A stretch of DNA of 64,000 nt from RGIG1927 sp045546275 (GCA_045546275.1 JAZQCM010000014.1:341528-405527), one strand, 5' to 3'. Shown: positions 25,715 through 34,156, counted from the first letter of the stretch. Notes: generated by a model not told the origin, from the sequence alone. Program-made: numbers and translations.

Positions 25715-26191
25715 ATGAACAAATATTTTGAAGTAAGGCGAGCAAGCTACCACGATGCCGAAGCAATACAAAAAATAACCGAAGAAGCATTTGAAAAGTA
25801 TTGCGAAATGGCAAACCTTGAAACCATTGCCGCTTTGAGCGAATCAATTGACGTTATTCACAAGGATATTGAAGAAAAAATTGTTCTTGTGGCATATATT
25901 GACGAAGAGGTTGTGGGCAGTGTGCGAGTAGGCATCAACGAAGAAACAAAGGAAGCTTACTTAAGCCGTTTTGGCGTGAGCACAAGGTATCAGAACTTAG
26001 GTATTGGTAAGGCGCTTATGAACATGGTTGACATTACAATGCGCCATAACGGTGTTAAAAGAATTTGCCTCCACACTGCATCGAAGGTTTTTTCGTTAGT
26101 TCGCTTTTATTACGGCAGAGGCTTTTACATTGACTCCACAACCAAGGACCGTGGCTATGTAAGAGCACTTCTTGTAAAGGATTACGAATAA
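25715..26191 (+). CDS. GNAT-family acetyltransferase
   Basis: 158 residues. GNAT fold: VRRASYHDAEAIQKITEEAF at the N-terminus, SVRVGINEETKEAYLSRFGV, then acetyl-CoA loop TRYQNLGIGKALMNMVD (Q/RxxGxG/A motif) and a terminal LVRFYYGRGFY. Substrate unknown. Downstream of argF, separated by the REP-like repeat; probably in the same transcript as the following dus gene (gap of one base). Confidence 0.85.
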   Translation: MNKYFEVRRASYHDAEAIQKITEEAFEKYCEMANLETIAALSESIDVIHKDIEEKIVLVAYIDEEVVGSVRVGINEETKEAYLSRFGVSTRYQNLGIGKALMNMVDITMRHNGVKRICLHTASKVFSLVRFYYGRGFYIDSTTKDRGYVRALLVKDYE

Positions 26192-26192
26192 T

Positions 26193-27107
26193 ATGAAGCT
26201 GTATTTTGCGCCTTTGGAGGGCATTACAACCTACATATACCGAAACGCACACAAAGAGCTTTTTTCGGGGGTTGACAAATACTATGCCCCCTTTATAACC
26301 CCAACAGAAAACGAAAAATTGGGGATTAAAGCCTTGAGAGATGTGCACCCTGAAAACAGCAAGGTTAATTTAACCGTGCAGGTTTTAACCAACAATGCCG
26401 ATGCATTTTTGCGCTTTGAAGAAAAGGTTGAACAGGTTGGCTACGACGAAATAAATATTAACCTGGGCTGTCCCTCGGGAACAGTTGTTAAGAAAAACAA
26501 AGGCTCGGGAATGTTAAAAGATACAAGTAAGCTGGACGAATTTTTGTACGGAGTTTTTGAAAGCACAAAAATGAAAATCAGTGTTAAAACAAGGACGGGT
26601 TTTCTTCATGGTGACGAAATGGAGGAAATTATGGAGGTGTATAATAAATACCCCATAACCCAGCTTACCATCCACCCAAGAACAAGAGAAATGCTCTACA
26701 AGGGTGAACCCGACATGACTGTTTTTGACAAGGCATATAAATGTGCCAAAATGCCCGTGTGCTTTAACGGCAATGTTTTTTCACTGGAGGATTTTAAGAA
26801 AATCCAGGAAAAATACCCTCGCTTAGAGGGGGTTATGATAGGCAGAGGTGCACTTATGAACCCTGCACTTTTCCGTGAAATTCAAGGGGGAGAAAAAATT
26901 ACCACAAAAGAAATTATTGATTTTTCTTTAAGGCTTATTGAAGATTATAACAACTTGTACCAAACAGACAAATTCACCCTTAACAAACTAAAGGAAATCT
27001 GGATGTATGTTATGCGTAACTTCCCCGAGGAGGAAAAAATCTTAAAAGAAATTAAAAAATCTGCCAGAGTGGCAGACTTTAAAAATGCAATACTTAAATT
27101 AAGCTAA
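26193..27107 (+). CDS. tRNA-dihydrouridine synthase family protein
   Basis: 304 residues. FMN-dependent TIM barrel: FAPLEGITTYIYRNAH at the start, ININLGCPSG with the catalytic Cys (about residue 94), KISVKTRTGF, LTIHPRTREMLYKG, FNGNVFS and VMIGRGALMNPALF. It reduces uridine in the D loop of tRNA. Start ATG 26193 is one base past the GNAT stop. A terminator follows. Which U position it modifies cannot be told. Confidence 0.9.
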   Translation: MKLYFAPLEGITTYIYRNAHKELFSGVDKYYAPFITPTENEKLGIKALRDVHPENSKVNLTVQVLTNNADAFLRFEEKVEQVGYDEININLGCPSGTVVKKNKGSGMLKDTSKLDEFLYGVFESTKMKISVKTRTGFLHGDEMEEIMEVYNKYPITQLTIHPRTREMLYKGEPDMTVFDKAYKCAKMPVCFNGNVFSLEDFKKIQEKYPRLEGVMIGRGALMNPALFREIQGGEKITTKEIIDFSLRLIEDYNNLYQTDKFTLNKLKEIWMYVMRNFPEEEKILKEIKKSARVADFKNAILKLS

Positions 27108-27133
27108 AAAACCGAGGATTTTCCTCGGTTTTA
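27107..27133. terminator. Bidirectional terminator
   Basis: AAAACCGAGG, short T-rich loop, CCTCGGTTTT, between dus and the convergent coat-protein gene. Confidence 0.88.
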
Positions 27134-27135
27134 TT

Positions 27136-27390
27136 TCAGTTTAAAGAGCCTGTGTTGTAGCTGTTGTACGCCAGTTCCTTTTGTTCCTTGGTTACGTAGT
27201 CGTACTCAGGCTTTTTGCCCTCGTCGTATTCATAGTCAAGCCATGAAATAATGTCGCTTTCCTCTCTGGCAAAGGCTAAAAAGTCAATTCTTAAATTAGG
27301 GTTTGCACATTCGTTTGCAAAGGTGTAGTAGCTTGTGCCAATGTGCTTTTGCTGTGACTGAAAGTCCTTAATTGTCTGATTTTTATCCAT
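27136..27390 (-). CDS. CotF-like spore coat protein
   Basis: 84 residues, helical and acidic, with the pattern of the small CotF-related coat proteins of Clostridia (FQSQQKHIGTSYYTFANECA, then LDYEYDEGK). It sits directly after a second ferritin/CotF-like gene. Such pairs are generally annotated as spore coat components; no enzyme residues are visible. Supports an endospore-forming host. Confidence 0.65.
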   Translation of the reverse strand: MDKNQTIKDFQSQQKHIGTSYYTFANECANPNLRIDFLAFAREESDIISWLDYEYDEGKKPEYDYVTKEQKELAYNSYNTGSLN

Positions 27391-27399
27391 GGCGTCTCC

Positions 27400-27585
27400 T
27401 TATTTTAAATAACCCAAAAGGGTGTTGTAGTGTTTTTCGTGAACATTTGATATGTTCATGCACTTGTCACGAAGCTCCTCTGATTCGCAACTCGATGCAT
27501 AGCTACGGTATTTTTCAATAAGAATTTTTTCACATTCCAGCTGGTCTTTAATGGCGTTAAATTCCTTTACGGAAAGGTTTATCAT
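27400..27585 (-). CDS. Small CotF/rubrerythrin-like spore coat protein
   Basis: 61 residues from ATG 27585, which has GGAGG seven bases upstream; an upstream in-frame codon at 27621 lacks a site. Sequence NLSVKEFNAIKDQLECEKIL then KHYNTLLGYL is the helical-hairpin pattern of the short coat proteins with a C-terminal HYNxLL box. Paired with the 84-residue gene, nine bases away. Confidence 0.7.
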   Translation of the reverse strand: MINLSVKEFNAIKDQLECEKILIEKYRSYASSCESEELRDKCMNISNVHEKHYNTLLGYLK

Positions 27586-27630
27586 ATATAAGCCTCCTTT
27601 TTTCTTAAGTAGTTTTGGCAAATTTGTTAT

Positions 27631-28233
27631 TTAATATTCATAAGTGCAGTAGGTTTTGTGCTCCGTGTCAACACAAATTATCATGTAACCGTCACGCTCT
27701 TTTGCATAGGCTGACAAATGCAAAAAGGGATGAGGCTCGTTTTTAATGTCGCATTCAATGGCAATTGCCTGAATGTTTCCCTTTGTGCCGAAAAAGTACC
27801 TGCCATGGAGCATAAATGCGTTGTAAAAGCATTTGTGGCTTAATATGTAGCGGATTGAAAGGCTTTGTGAGGGAAACTGTTTTGTTTTAATTTCCTGCCA
27901 GGTGTAGCCGTCGTCAAAATTAAAAATTTTTGCACTTTGGGTATTCGGACGGGAAAGGGGAATGTTTTCCTCATTTTCCTCGCGGAATTTCCCGTAAAAC
28001 ATTTGCCTGCCGCTCTGGGTTACTAAAATGCCGTCAAATTGTGTTGTGTCAACCTCTTTAATTAAGCTTCCGTTTACAATGTTTCCGATTTCAACTGTGT
28101 CTTTTCCTGTCAGCCACACCTTTAAGCAACCTGCAACTCCGTACACCTTAATACTTACGGAATTTTCATCAACGTATGCTTTACAAATGCCAAAGGAATT
28201 CAAGGCTTTAAGGTCAACTCGATTTTTTATCAT
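27631..28233 (-). CDS. Protein of unknown function
   Basis: 200 residues from ATG 28233 (GGGAGAG upstream). No signal peptide or membrane span. A beta-rich N-terminal half (VSIKVYGVAGCLKVWLTGKD, then GILVTQSGRQMFYGKFREEN) and a C-terminal half with many aromatic residues. I do not recognise the family. It is on the coat-protein strand and probably transcribed with them, so a sporulation link is possible but unproven. It is divergent from groES. Confidence 0.7.
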   Translation of the reverse strand: MIKNRVDLKALNSFGICKAYVDENSVSIKVYGVAGCLKVWLTGKDTVEIGNIVNGSLIKEVDTTQFDGILVTQSGRQMFYGKFREENEENIPLSRPNTQSAKIFNFDDGYTWQEIKTKQFPSQSLSIRYILSHKCFYNAFMLHGRYFFGTKGNIQAIAIECDIKNEPHPFLHLSAYAKERDGYMIICVDTEHKTYCTYEY

Positions 28234-28305
28234 TATTATCACTCTCCCGGTATATAATGTATATGAACAAAAAATGAATTTATTGCTAAAACTACTAAAT
28301 AATAC

Positions 28306-28334
28306 TTGAAAAACCTTCGGGGGTGTGCTATTAT
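28306..28334 (+). promoter_or_regulatory. Promoter of groESL
   Basis: TTGAAA, 17-base spacer, TATTAT; the start point would fall just before the CIRCE element. Confidence 0.85.
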
Positions 28335-28346
28335 GCTATTATTAAA

Positions 28347-28373
28347 TTAGCAGTCAACGCGAAAGAGTGCTAA
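28347..28373. promoter_or_regulatory. CIRCE operator (HrcA site)
   Basis: TTAGCAGTC, nine-base spacer, GAGTGCTAA: the CIRCE inverted repeat with one change from the usual TTAGCACTC in the left arm. Placed 12 bases after the -10 box and 22 bases before groES, as in HrcA-controlled chaperone operons. hrcA is not in the window. Confidence 0.93.
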
Positions 28374-28395
28374 AAATTTTTGGAGGTAGTAAAAA

Positions 28396-28683
28396 ATGAC
28401 TATAAAACCTTTAGGTGACAGAGTAGTAGTAAAAATGGCTGAAGAAACAGAAAGCCAGACAAAAAGCGGTATTGTGCTTACAGGAGCAGCAAAGGAAAAA
28501 CCCGCATATGCAAACGTTATTGCAGTTGGTCCCGGTGGCGTGATTGACGGCAAGGAAGTTGTGATGGAAGTTGAAGTTGGCGACAAGGTTATTCTTTCAC
28601 AGTATGCAGGCACAGAGGTTAAGCTTGAAGGCGAAACATATAAAATTGTAAAACAGTCTGAAATTCTCGCAAAATTGGCATAA
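28396..28683 (+). CDS. groES: Co-chaperonin GroES
   Basis: 95 residues. PLGDRVVVKMAEETE at the start, mobile loop region TKSGIVLTGAAKEKPA, and the roof/closing part DKVILSQYAGTEVKLEGE. It forms the heptameric lid of GroEL. GGAGG site. Under CIRCE control and followed by groEL after 95 bases that hold a small hairpin and a REP-like repeat. Confidence 0.97.
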   Translation: MTIKPLGDRVVVKMAEETESQTKSGIVLTGAAKEKPAYANVIAVGPGGVIDGKEVVMEVEVGDKVILSQYAGTEVKLEGETYKIVKQSEILAKLA

Positions 28684-28694
28684 TTCAAAAGCAA

Positions 28695-28710
28695 GGTGCA
28701 AAAATGCACC
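28695..28710 (+). other. Small hairpin after groES
   Basis: GGTGCA, loop AAAA, TGCACC, with no T-run. Together with the adjoining repeat it fills the groES-groEL spacer and may affect relative expression. Confidence 0.5.
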
Positions 28711-28766
28711 TCATCTGTCAGCCTTTGGCTGACACCTTCCCCTCAAAGGAAGGCTGATAGGAAAGG
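28709..28766 (+). repeat. REP-like palindromic repeat, copy 2
   Basis: GTCAGCC/GGCTGAC (28717-28733) then CCTTCC/GGAAGG (28735-28753) and GGAAAGGAG, the groEL ribosome site. Same layout as the copy before the GNAT gene; arms differ by compensating changes, and loop length differs. Confidence 0.78.
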
Positions 28767-28778
28767 AGATTTATTAGT

Positions 28779-30425
28779 ATGGCAAAGGAAATTTTATTTG
28801 GTGAACAGGCAAGAAAGGCACTTGAAAGCGGTGTTAATCAGCTTGCAGATACAGTAAAGGTAACACTTGGCCCCAAGGGCAGAAACGTTGTGTTGGAAAA
28901 GAAATTCGGTGCACCTCTTATCACAAACGACGGTGTTACAATTGCAAAGGAAATTGAACTTGAAAACCCCTTTGAAAACATGGGTGCTCAGCTTATAAGA
29001 GAAGTTGCATCCAAAACTAACGACATTGCAGGTGACGGCACAACAACTGCAACAGTTCTTGCACAGGCTCTTGTTCGTGAAGGCTTAAAGAACGTTGCTG
29101 CAGGTGCTAACCCCATGGTTGTAAAGCGTGGTATCCAGAAGGCTGTTGAAGTTTGTGTTGAATCAATACAGGAAAACAGCGAAAAGGTTAAGGGCAAGAA
29201 CGACATTGCTCGTGTTGCAGCAATCAGTGCAGCTGACGACATGGTAGGCGAATTAATTGCCGATGCTATGGAAGAAGTTGGCGAAGACGGTGTTATCACT
29301 GTTGAAGAAAGCAAAACAAGCAAAACAGAAAAAGAAGTTGTAAAGGGTATGCAGTTTGACCGTGGCTACCTTTCTCCCTACATGGTAACTGACACCGACA
29401 AGATGGAAGCAGTTTTGGACGACCCCTTCATTCTTATTACCGATAAGAAAATCAGTAACATTCAGGACATTCTTCCCTTACTTGAACAGGTTGTACAGAA
29501 CGGTGCAAAGCTTCTTATTATTGCCGAAGACATTGAAGGCGAAGCCCTTACAACACTTGTTGTAAATAAGCTTCGTGGCACATTTGTGTGCGTTGGTGTT
29601 AAGGCTCCCGGCTTTGGCGACAGAAGAAAGGCAATGCTCCAGGATATTGCCATTTTAACAGGCGGTACAGTTATTTCCGACGAGCTTGGTCTTGACTTAA
29701 AGGAAACAACCTTTGAAATGCTGGGCCGTGCTCACCAGGTAAAGGTAAGCAAGGAAAACACAGTTATTGTTGACGGCTTTGGCGACATGAACAAGGTTTA
29801 TGAAAGAGTAGCTCAGATTAAGCGTGAATACGAAGAGTCCACAAGTGAATTTGACCGTGAAAAGCTCCAGGAAAGACTTGCTAAATTATCCGGTGGTGTT
29901 GCAGTTATTAAGGTTGGTGCTGCAACAGAAACAGAAATGAAGGAAATGAAGCTTCGTATTGAAGACGCTCTTAACGCAACAAGAGCCGCTGTTGAAGAAG
30001 GTATTGTTGCAGGTGGCGGTACAGCATACATTAACGCTACAGAAAAGCTTGCTAATTTTGTTGAAACACTTGAAGGCGACGAAAAGACAGGTGCAAAGAT
30101 TGTTCTTAAGGCACTTGAAGAGCCTCTTAAGCAGATTTGTGCCAACGCAGGTGTTGAAGGCGCAGTAGTTGTTGAAAACATAAAGAAGGCTGAAAAAGGC
30201 ATGGGCTACAACGCTCTTCTTGATAAGTACGTAAACATGCTCGAAGAAGGTATTGTTGATCCCGCTAAGGTTACAAGAAGCGCACTTCAGAATGCGTCCA
30301 GCGTTGCAAGCATGGTGCTTACAACAGAAAGTTTGGTAGCTGACAAGGTTAAGGAAGCAGATGCGGCGGCAGCTGCTGCAGCAGCGGCAGCGCAGGCAGC
30401 TCAGATGGGCGGCGGAATGTATTAA
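28779..30425 (+). CDS. groEL: Chaperonin GroEL
   Basis: 548 residues, standard. KVTLGPKGRNVVLEKKFG, the ATPase segment AGDGTTTATVLAQ, the signature AATETEMKEMKLRIEDALNA (about 385-404), and a C-terminal tail with an Ala run then MGGGMY. Folding chamber with GroES in the cytosol. The Ala-rich tail before the Gly-Met end is longer than in enteric GroEL. Operon-terminal gene; a strong terminator follows. Confidence 0.98.
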   Translation: MAKEILFGEQARKALESGVNQLADTVKVTLGPKGRNVVLEKKFGAPLITNDGVTIAKEIELENPFENMGAQLIREVASKTNDIAGDGTTTATVLAQALVREGLKNVAAGANPMVVKRGIQKAVEVCVESIQENSEKVKGKNDIARVAAISAADDMVGELIADAMEEVGEDGVITVEESKTSKTEKEVVKGMQFDRGYLSPYMVTDTDKMEAVLDDPFILITDKKISNIQDILPLLEQVVQNGAKLLIIAEDIEGEALTTLVVNKLRGTFVCVGVKAPGFGDRRKAMLQDIAILTGGTVISDELGLDLKETTFEMLGRAHQVKVSKENTVIVDGFGDMNKVYERVAQIKREYEESTSEFDREKLQERLAKLSGGVAVIKVGAATETEMKEMKLRIEDALNATRAAVEEGIVAGGGTAYINATEKLANFVETLEGDEKTGAKIVLKALEEPLKQICANAGVEGAVVVENIKKAEKGMGYNALLDKYVNMLEEGIVDPAKVTRSALQNASSVASMVLTTESLVADKVKEADAAAAAAAAAAQAAQMGGGMY

Positions 30426-30446
30426 TTAAATGTGCATTTAATTAAT
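30421..30446. other. AT-rich palindrome at the groEL stop codon
   Basis: 12-bp arms ATTAATTAAATG and CATTTAATTAAT around TG, spanning the stop codon. As RNA it is a hairpin that could shield the mRNA end; no function is established. Confidence 0.5.
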
Positions 30447-30485
30447 ACAGGGAAAAGGTAATAGTGAATAAGTAATAGGTAAGGT

Positions 30486-30518
30486 AAAAAGACGTTTGCG
30501 TTGCAAACGTCTTTTTTT
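30486..30518 (+). terminator. Intrinsic terminator of groESL
   Basis: AAAAAGACGTTTGC, loop GTT, GCAAACGTCTTTTTTT. Confidence 0.92.
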
Positions 30519-30519
30519 G

Positions 30520-30548
30520 TTGAAATGATAAAGTTTGTTTGATATAAT
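30520..30548 (+). promoter_or_regulatory. Promoter of the LytTR two-component pair
   Basis: TTGAAA, 17-base spacer, TATAAT, directly after the groEL terminator and 24 bases before the response-regulator ATG. Confidence 0.82.
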
Positions 30549-30571
30549 AAATTTGTTAAGGCGGTGAGAAA

Positions 30572-31306
30572 ATGTCCTATACCTTTAATATTTTTATGTG
30601 CGACGACAACGAAGACTTTTTGTGGTCTGTTTACGAAAAAGTTCAAGAAATAATGGATAAAAACAAATACTCGTATAACATTTACGATTTCACAAAGGGT
30701 CAGGATTTAATAAACTCATTAAAAAAGAACAAAGCCGATATTATTCTTCTTGACATTGACATGCCGAGGATTTCGGGCTTTGAAGCAGTTGAAGAAATAC
30801 GAAAAACACAGGAAAGCGTGCATGTTATATTCATAACAAACCATTCGGAGTTGGCATACCAGGCATACGACTATCATCCCTACCAGTTTGTGAGTAAGAG
30901 CGATACAAAAAAGCTTGAAACAATTATTCCCAAGCTTTGCGACAAAATTGTGCGTGACAAGGCTGTGGAAGGCTCGGTTGTGATTGATTTTAACGGCTTT
31001 TTTGAAGTGGATGTAAATTCTGTTATGTATGTTAAAGCAAAAAGAAATTATGCTGTTTTTTGCTATTCAAACGGCGAGGAAAGGGAAAGACGAGGCAAAA
31101 TTACCGATGTGTACGCCCTTTTGAAGAAAAACGGATTTATTTTTGCTCAGCGTAGCTACGTTATAAACTGCAGGTTTATTTACGATTTCGACATTACAAA
31201 AATAACACTTAAAAACGGAGAAAAAATTTCCGTTACAAGAGATTTTGACATGCGAAGAGAAGCACAGCAGAACTACGGAGCGTTTATGAGGAGCTTACGA
31301 TGGTAG
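30572..31306 (+). CDS. LytTR-family response regulator (AgrA-like)
   Basis: 244 residues. Receiver domain: acidic pocket CDDNED near the N-terminus, phosphoacceptor Asp in IILLDIDMPRISGFEAVEEI, and FITNHSELAYQAYDYHPYQF. The LytTR DNA-binding domain spans about 130-244 (VMYVKAKRNYAVFCY, FIFAQRSYVINCRFIYD). It overlaps the kinase gene by 7 bases. Members bind direct repeats upstream of exported virulence or surface genes; repeats of that kind lie 1.3 kb downstream at 32624-32666. Confidence 0.92.
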   Translation: MSYTFNIFMCDDNEDFLWSVYEKVQEIMDKNKYSYNIYDFTKGQDLINSLKKNKADIILLDIDMPRISGFEAVEEIRKTQESVHVIFITNHSELAYQAYDYHPYQFVSKSDTKKLETIIPKLCDKIVRDKAVEGSVVIDFNGFFEVDVNSVMYVKAKRNYAVFCYSNGEERERRGKITDVYALLKKNGFIFAQRSYVINCRFIYDFDITKITLKNGEKISVTRDFDMRREAQQNYGAFMRSLRW

Positions 31307-32571
31307 ATTTATTTGAATTATTGGTTTGTTTTATTGAAGACGGAACGGCGCTTTTGTTTATGTCCTTGTACTTAGGCTTTAAATTCAAGGGCGCAAAAAG
31401 AATATGGGGCTACATTGGTGCAACAAGCGTTTCTGTGGCGCTTATTACGTATTTGAATTCCCTTTACATAAACGAAGGAATGTACGGATTGTTGTTCACC
31501 CTTATTTACTTTGCCTATGCCTTAATTTTTCTAAAGGGCGATATTTACACAAAGTTTTTCTTGGCAGCATTTACAAATACAATCATGTACATTATACCCA
31601 CTGCAACCCTTTTGATTGTTTTGAAAAGGTTTCCCCACATCAACTGGCTTGAAATGGGTACATGGCGGATTTTTATTGTTTTTACAACAAAAGCTGTGTT
31701 TATAATTGTCTGTGCCCTTTTGTTAAAATTCAAAATGGGTCAGAACAGCATAAAAACAAACAAAAAAATTGTTATGCTAATGCCTGTAGTAAGCCAGTTT
31801 GTGCTTTTCCTTATTTTAGGCGAAATCCTTGAAAGGGAAAACACCAGTCCTGTTATGATGCTTACAATGTTAGGCTTTGTTACAATGGCATCCCTTACAT
31901 ATTATTCATTTATGAAGGTAAACCGTGACATAGAAATTGAAACGGAAAAGAACGCTCTTTTGCAAAAGTACGAGGCAGATAAAAAGCATGCCGGTGAAGT
32001 TGAAGAATTATATTCAAAAACCTGCTCTGTCCGCCACGACATGGCAAACCATTTTGAAATTCTTGCAAGGCTTGTGGAAAACGACAAGGAAAAAGCAAAG
32101 GAATACATTGAGTCGGTTACAAAAAATCAGATAAACGAATTAAGAAGTGTTGTGAAAACAGGCAACATGGCGTTTGATGCGGTAATAAACTCAAAAATAG
32201 CAGTGTGTGAAAAGAACAATATAAAAGTTCAGGTAAGGGTAATGAATAATTCGGTGGACAAACTAAAAAGCCACGAAATCGGAATTATATTTTCAAACCT
32301 TTTCGACAATGCCATTGAAGGCTGTGAAAATGCAAAGGAAAAGCGCATTGAACTTGATGTTCAGACCCAGGGCATACGAACAAGCATTGTAATGAAAAAC
32401 ACAATACAAAACTCGGTGCTTGAGAAAAACAAAGAGCTTAACACCACAAAAAGTGACAAAAGTATCCACGGCTTTGGAGTTAAAAACATCAGAACAATTG
32501 TGGACTCCTACGGTGGCATGATGAGCTTTTTTGAAGAAGACGGATATTTTGGCTGTGATATTTTAATATAA
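31300..32571 (+). CDS. GHKL-type sensor histidine kinase (AgrC-like)
   Basis: 423 residues. Six or so membrane spans in the first 200 residues, a coiled segment, then the cytosolic kinase: phospho-acceptor His in SVRHDMANHFEILARL (about 246), N box NLFDNAIEGCENAKEKRI and G box HGFGVKNIRTIVDSYGG. The layout matches AgrC/ComD-class peptide sensors, but no AgrB, AgrD or precursor-peptide gene is present here, so the signal is unknown. Cotranscribed with the regulator. Confidence 0.92.
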   Translation: MVDLFELLVCFIEDGTALLFMSLYLGFKFKGAKRIWGYIGATSVSVALITYLNSLYINEGMYGLLFTLIYFAYALIFLKGDIYTKFFLAAFTNTIMYIIPTATLLIVLKRFPHINWLEMGTWRIFIVFTTKAVFIIVCALLLKFKMGQNSIKTNKKIVMLMPVVSQFVLFLILGEILERENTSPVMMLTMLGFVTMASLTYYSFMKVNRDIEIETEKNALLQKYEADKKHAGEVEELYSKTCSVRHDMANHFEILARLVENDKEKAKEYIESVTKNQINELRSVVKTGNMAFDAVINSKIAVCEKNNIKVQVRVMNNSVDKLKSHEIGIIFSNLFDNAIEGCENAKEKRIELDVQTQGIRTSIVMKNTIQNSVLEKNKELNTTKSDKSIHGFGVKNIRTIVDSYGGMMSFFEEDGYFGCDILI

Positions 32572-32579
32572 TATTTTAA

Positions 32580-32609
32580 TCCCATGGAGACAACTCTCCA
32601 TGGGATTAT
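32580..32609 (+). terminator. Intrinsic terminator of the two-component pair
   Basis: ATCCCATGGAGA, loop CAAC, TCTCCATGGGAT followed by TATTTTAG; strong stem, modest T-run. Confidence 0.8.
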
Positions 32610-32623
32610 TTTAGTTCCAAATG

Positions 32624-32666
32624 ACCAATTTTGCACATTTTTGCAGTTCTGGTTACCAGTTTTGCA
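32624..32666 (+). promoter_or_regulatory. Candidate LytTR/VirR-type binding repeats
   Basis: ACCAATTTTGCA (32624-32635) and ACCAGTTTTGCA (32655-32666), 11 of 12 bases alike, 31 bases apart (three helical turns), with a partial copy GCAGTTCTGG between. They resemble the clostridial VirR box (CCAGTTNTNCAC) and end 7 bases before the -35 hexamer of the next gene, the usual place for an activator. Confidence 0.5.
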
Positions 32667-32673
32667 AAAAGCA

Positions 32674-32701
32674 TTGACAAAAAAATTTGTGATTATAAAA
32701 T
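32674..32701 (+). promoter_or_regulatory. Promoter of the BspA-like gene
   Basis: TTGACA, 16-base spacer, TAAAAT. Direct repeats lie immediately upstream. Confidence 0.7.
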
Positions 32702-32723
32702 GGGCATGAAAGGAGAGATTGCT

Positions 32724-34121
32724 TTGAAAAAGAACTTGTTTTATATAGCTGTTTTTGTTATTACATGCTTTTCATTTATAACAGCTCACGGTGCAAGCGG
32801 AAGATGCGGAGAAAACGTTAAGTGGAAGCTTGATGAAAACGAAAAAGTACTTACCATTTACGGCGAAGGCGAAATGTATGATTATGTGAGAGGTGCAAAT
32901 ATTCCCTGGGACGATTACAGAACAATATCTGAGGTTATTGTTGAAGAGGGTGTCACAAGCATAGGAAGCAATTCTTTAAGAAGCTGTTACCTTATGAATA
33001 GCCTGACAATTCCCGAAAGTGTGGTTAGAATTGGCGAAAGTGCCTTTTCCGGATGTGACGTACAGAAAAACATTTACATACAGAGCTTAAAAAGCTGGTG
33101 CAATATTGAATTTGTAAATGCTTCTGCAAATCCAACCTTTGCCGGTACTTTGTATGTAAAAGGCACCGCATTAAAAACACTGTCAATTCCTGAAGGAGTT
33201 ACAGAAATAAAGGACTATGCCTTCTATGGCTACTCTTATCCCGACAAGCTTATTTTGCCCGACAGTGTAAAGAGCATTGGACAATACGCTTTTTATAACA
33301 GTTCGATTGAAAGTGTTTCCTTTTCAAACAATATGGAAAGCATTGGGCAAAGAGCTTTTTACAACTGCACAAAGCTTACAGATGTTTACTTTAAAGGCAC
33401 AGCAGAAGATTTTTCAGGAATTAACAAGGAAGCATATAATGACCCGCTTTTGAATGCATTGATTCATTATAATTCGGAAGATACAATAATAGTCAGCGCA
33501 AATGCAGTTGTAAAAAACGGTAAGGTTGATATTGTGGCTCAGACCAAAGATACAAATGCAATGTTTTTTGCGGCAGGCTACAGCAATAAGGGTGCATTAA
33601 TGTTCTGCAAAAAGCTTACAGACGGAAAAGCAACTGTGTATTCCGACGGAGTAGACAGTGTGAAAGTTTTTGGATGGAACAGCTTTTTTGGCATGAAGCC
33701 TTATGGTGAATCGGTTTGGTCACAGGTAACAAAAAAAGCACAGTTTGTATCCTGCAAGGCAAGTCAGACACCTGAGACACAAAACCATGCAGGAAATGTA
33801 ATAGACGGAGATTTGTCAACCCAGTGGGCATCAAATGGCTACGGCAATATTCTTCTTGACCTTGGCGAAGAAAAAAGCATGACCAGTGTGGATGTTTATT
33901 TAAAAGAATATAACGACAACAGAAAGATTTATGTAACGGTAAAGCTTTCAAAAAATAATTATAACTGGGACACGATTTTCGCCGATACAATCACAGCCTC
34001 TGATGGATATAAAAAATCAATTGCCGCTAATGGTAACTGCAGATATGTGCTTGTAGAAGTAAACGGAAGCAGTATAGGCTCATGGTGCTCTGTTACCGAG
34101 GTTGAAGCTTATTGTAAATAA
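32724..34121 (+). CDS. Secreted BspA-like leucine-rich protein with discoidin domain
   Basis: 465 residues from TTG 32724, chosen because AAAGGAGAG precedes it and a signal peptide (LKKNLFYIAVFVITCFSFITAHG) begins there. A BspA-type N-terminal cap (GRCGENVKWKLDENEKVLTI), then LRR_5 repeats (LTIPESVVRIGESAF, LSIPEGVTEIKDYAF, LILPDSVKSIGQYAF), an Ig-like module ending VKVFGWNSFFGMKPYGE (about 285-345), and an F5/8 type C (discoidin) domain (about 345-465; NVIDGDLSTQWAS). Likely extracellular adhesion to glycans or host surfaces. Probably regulated by the adjacent LytTR system. No anchor seen. Confidence 0.85.
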   Translation: MKKNLFYIAVFVITCFSFITAHGASGRCGENVKWKLDENEKVLTIYGEGEMYDYVRGANIPWDDYRTISEVIVEEGVTSIGSNSLRSCYLMNSLTIPESVVRIGESAFSGCDVQKNIYIQSLKSWCNIEFVNASANPTFAGTLYVKGTALKTLSIPEGVTEIKDYAFYGYSYPDKLILPDSVKSIGQYAFYNSSIESVSFSNNMESIGQRAFYNCTKLTDVYFKGTAEDFSGINKEAYNDPLLNALIHYNSEDTIIVSANAVVKNGKVDIVAQTKDTNAMFFAAGYSNKGALMFCKKLTDGKATVYSDGVDSVKVFGWNSFFGMKPYGESVWSQVTKKAQFVSCKASQTPETQNHAGNVIDGDLSTQWASNGYGNILLDLGEEKSMTSVDVYLKEYNDNRKIYVTVKLSKNNYNWDTIFADTITASDGYKKSIAANGNCRYVLVEVNGSSIGSWCSVTEVEAYCK

Positions 34122-34127
34122 CACTTG

Positions 34128-34156
34128 AAAGAACGGTCTGTGACCGTTCTTTTTTG
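34128..34156 (+). terminator. Intrinsic terminator
   Basis: AAAGAACGGTC, loop TGT, GACCGTTCTTTTTT. Confidence 0.92.

Noticed and set aside
30426..32620. Agr-type quorum-sensing peptide locus
   Set aside because: Only the regulator and kinase are present; no AgrB-like protease or small precursor-peptide ORF is seen nearby.
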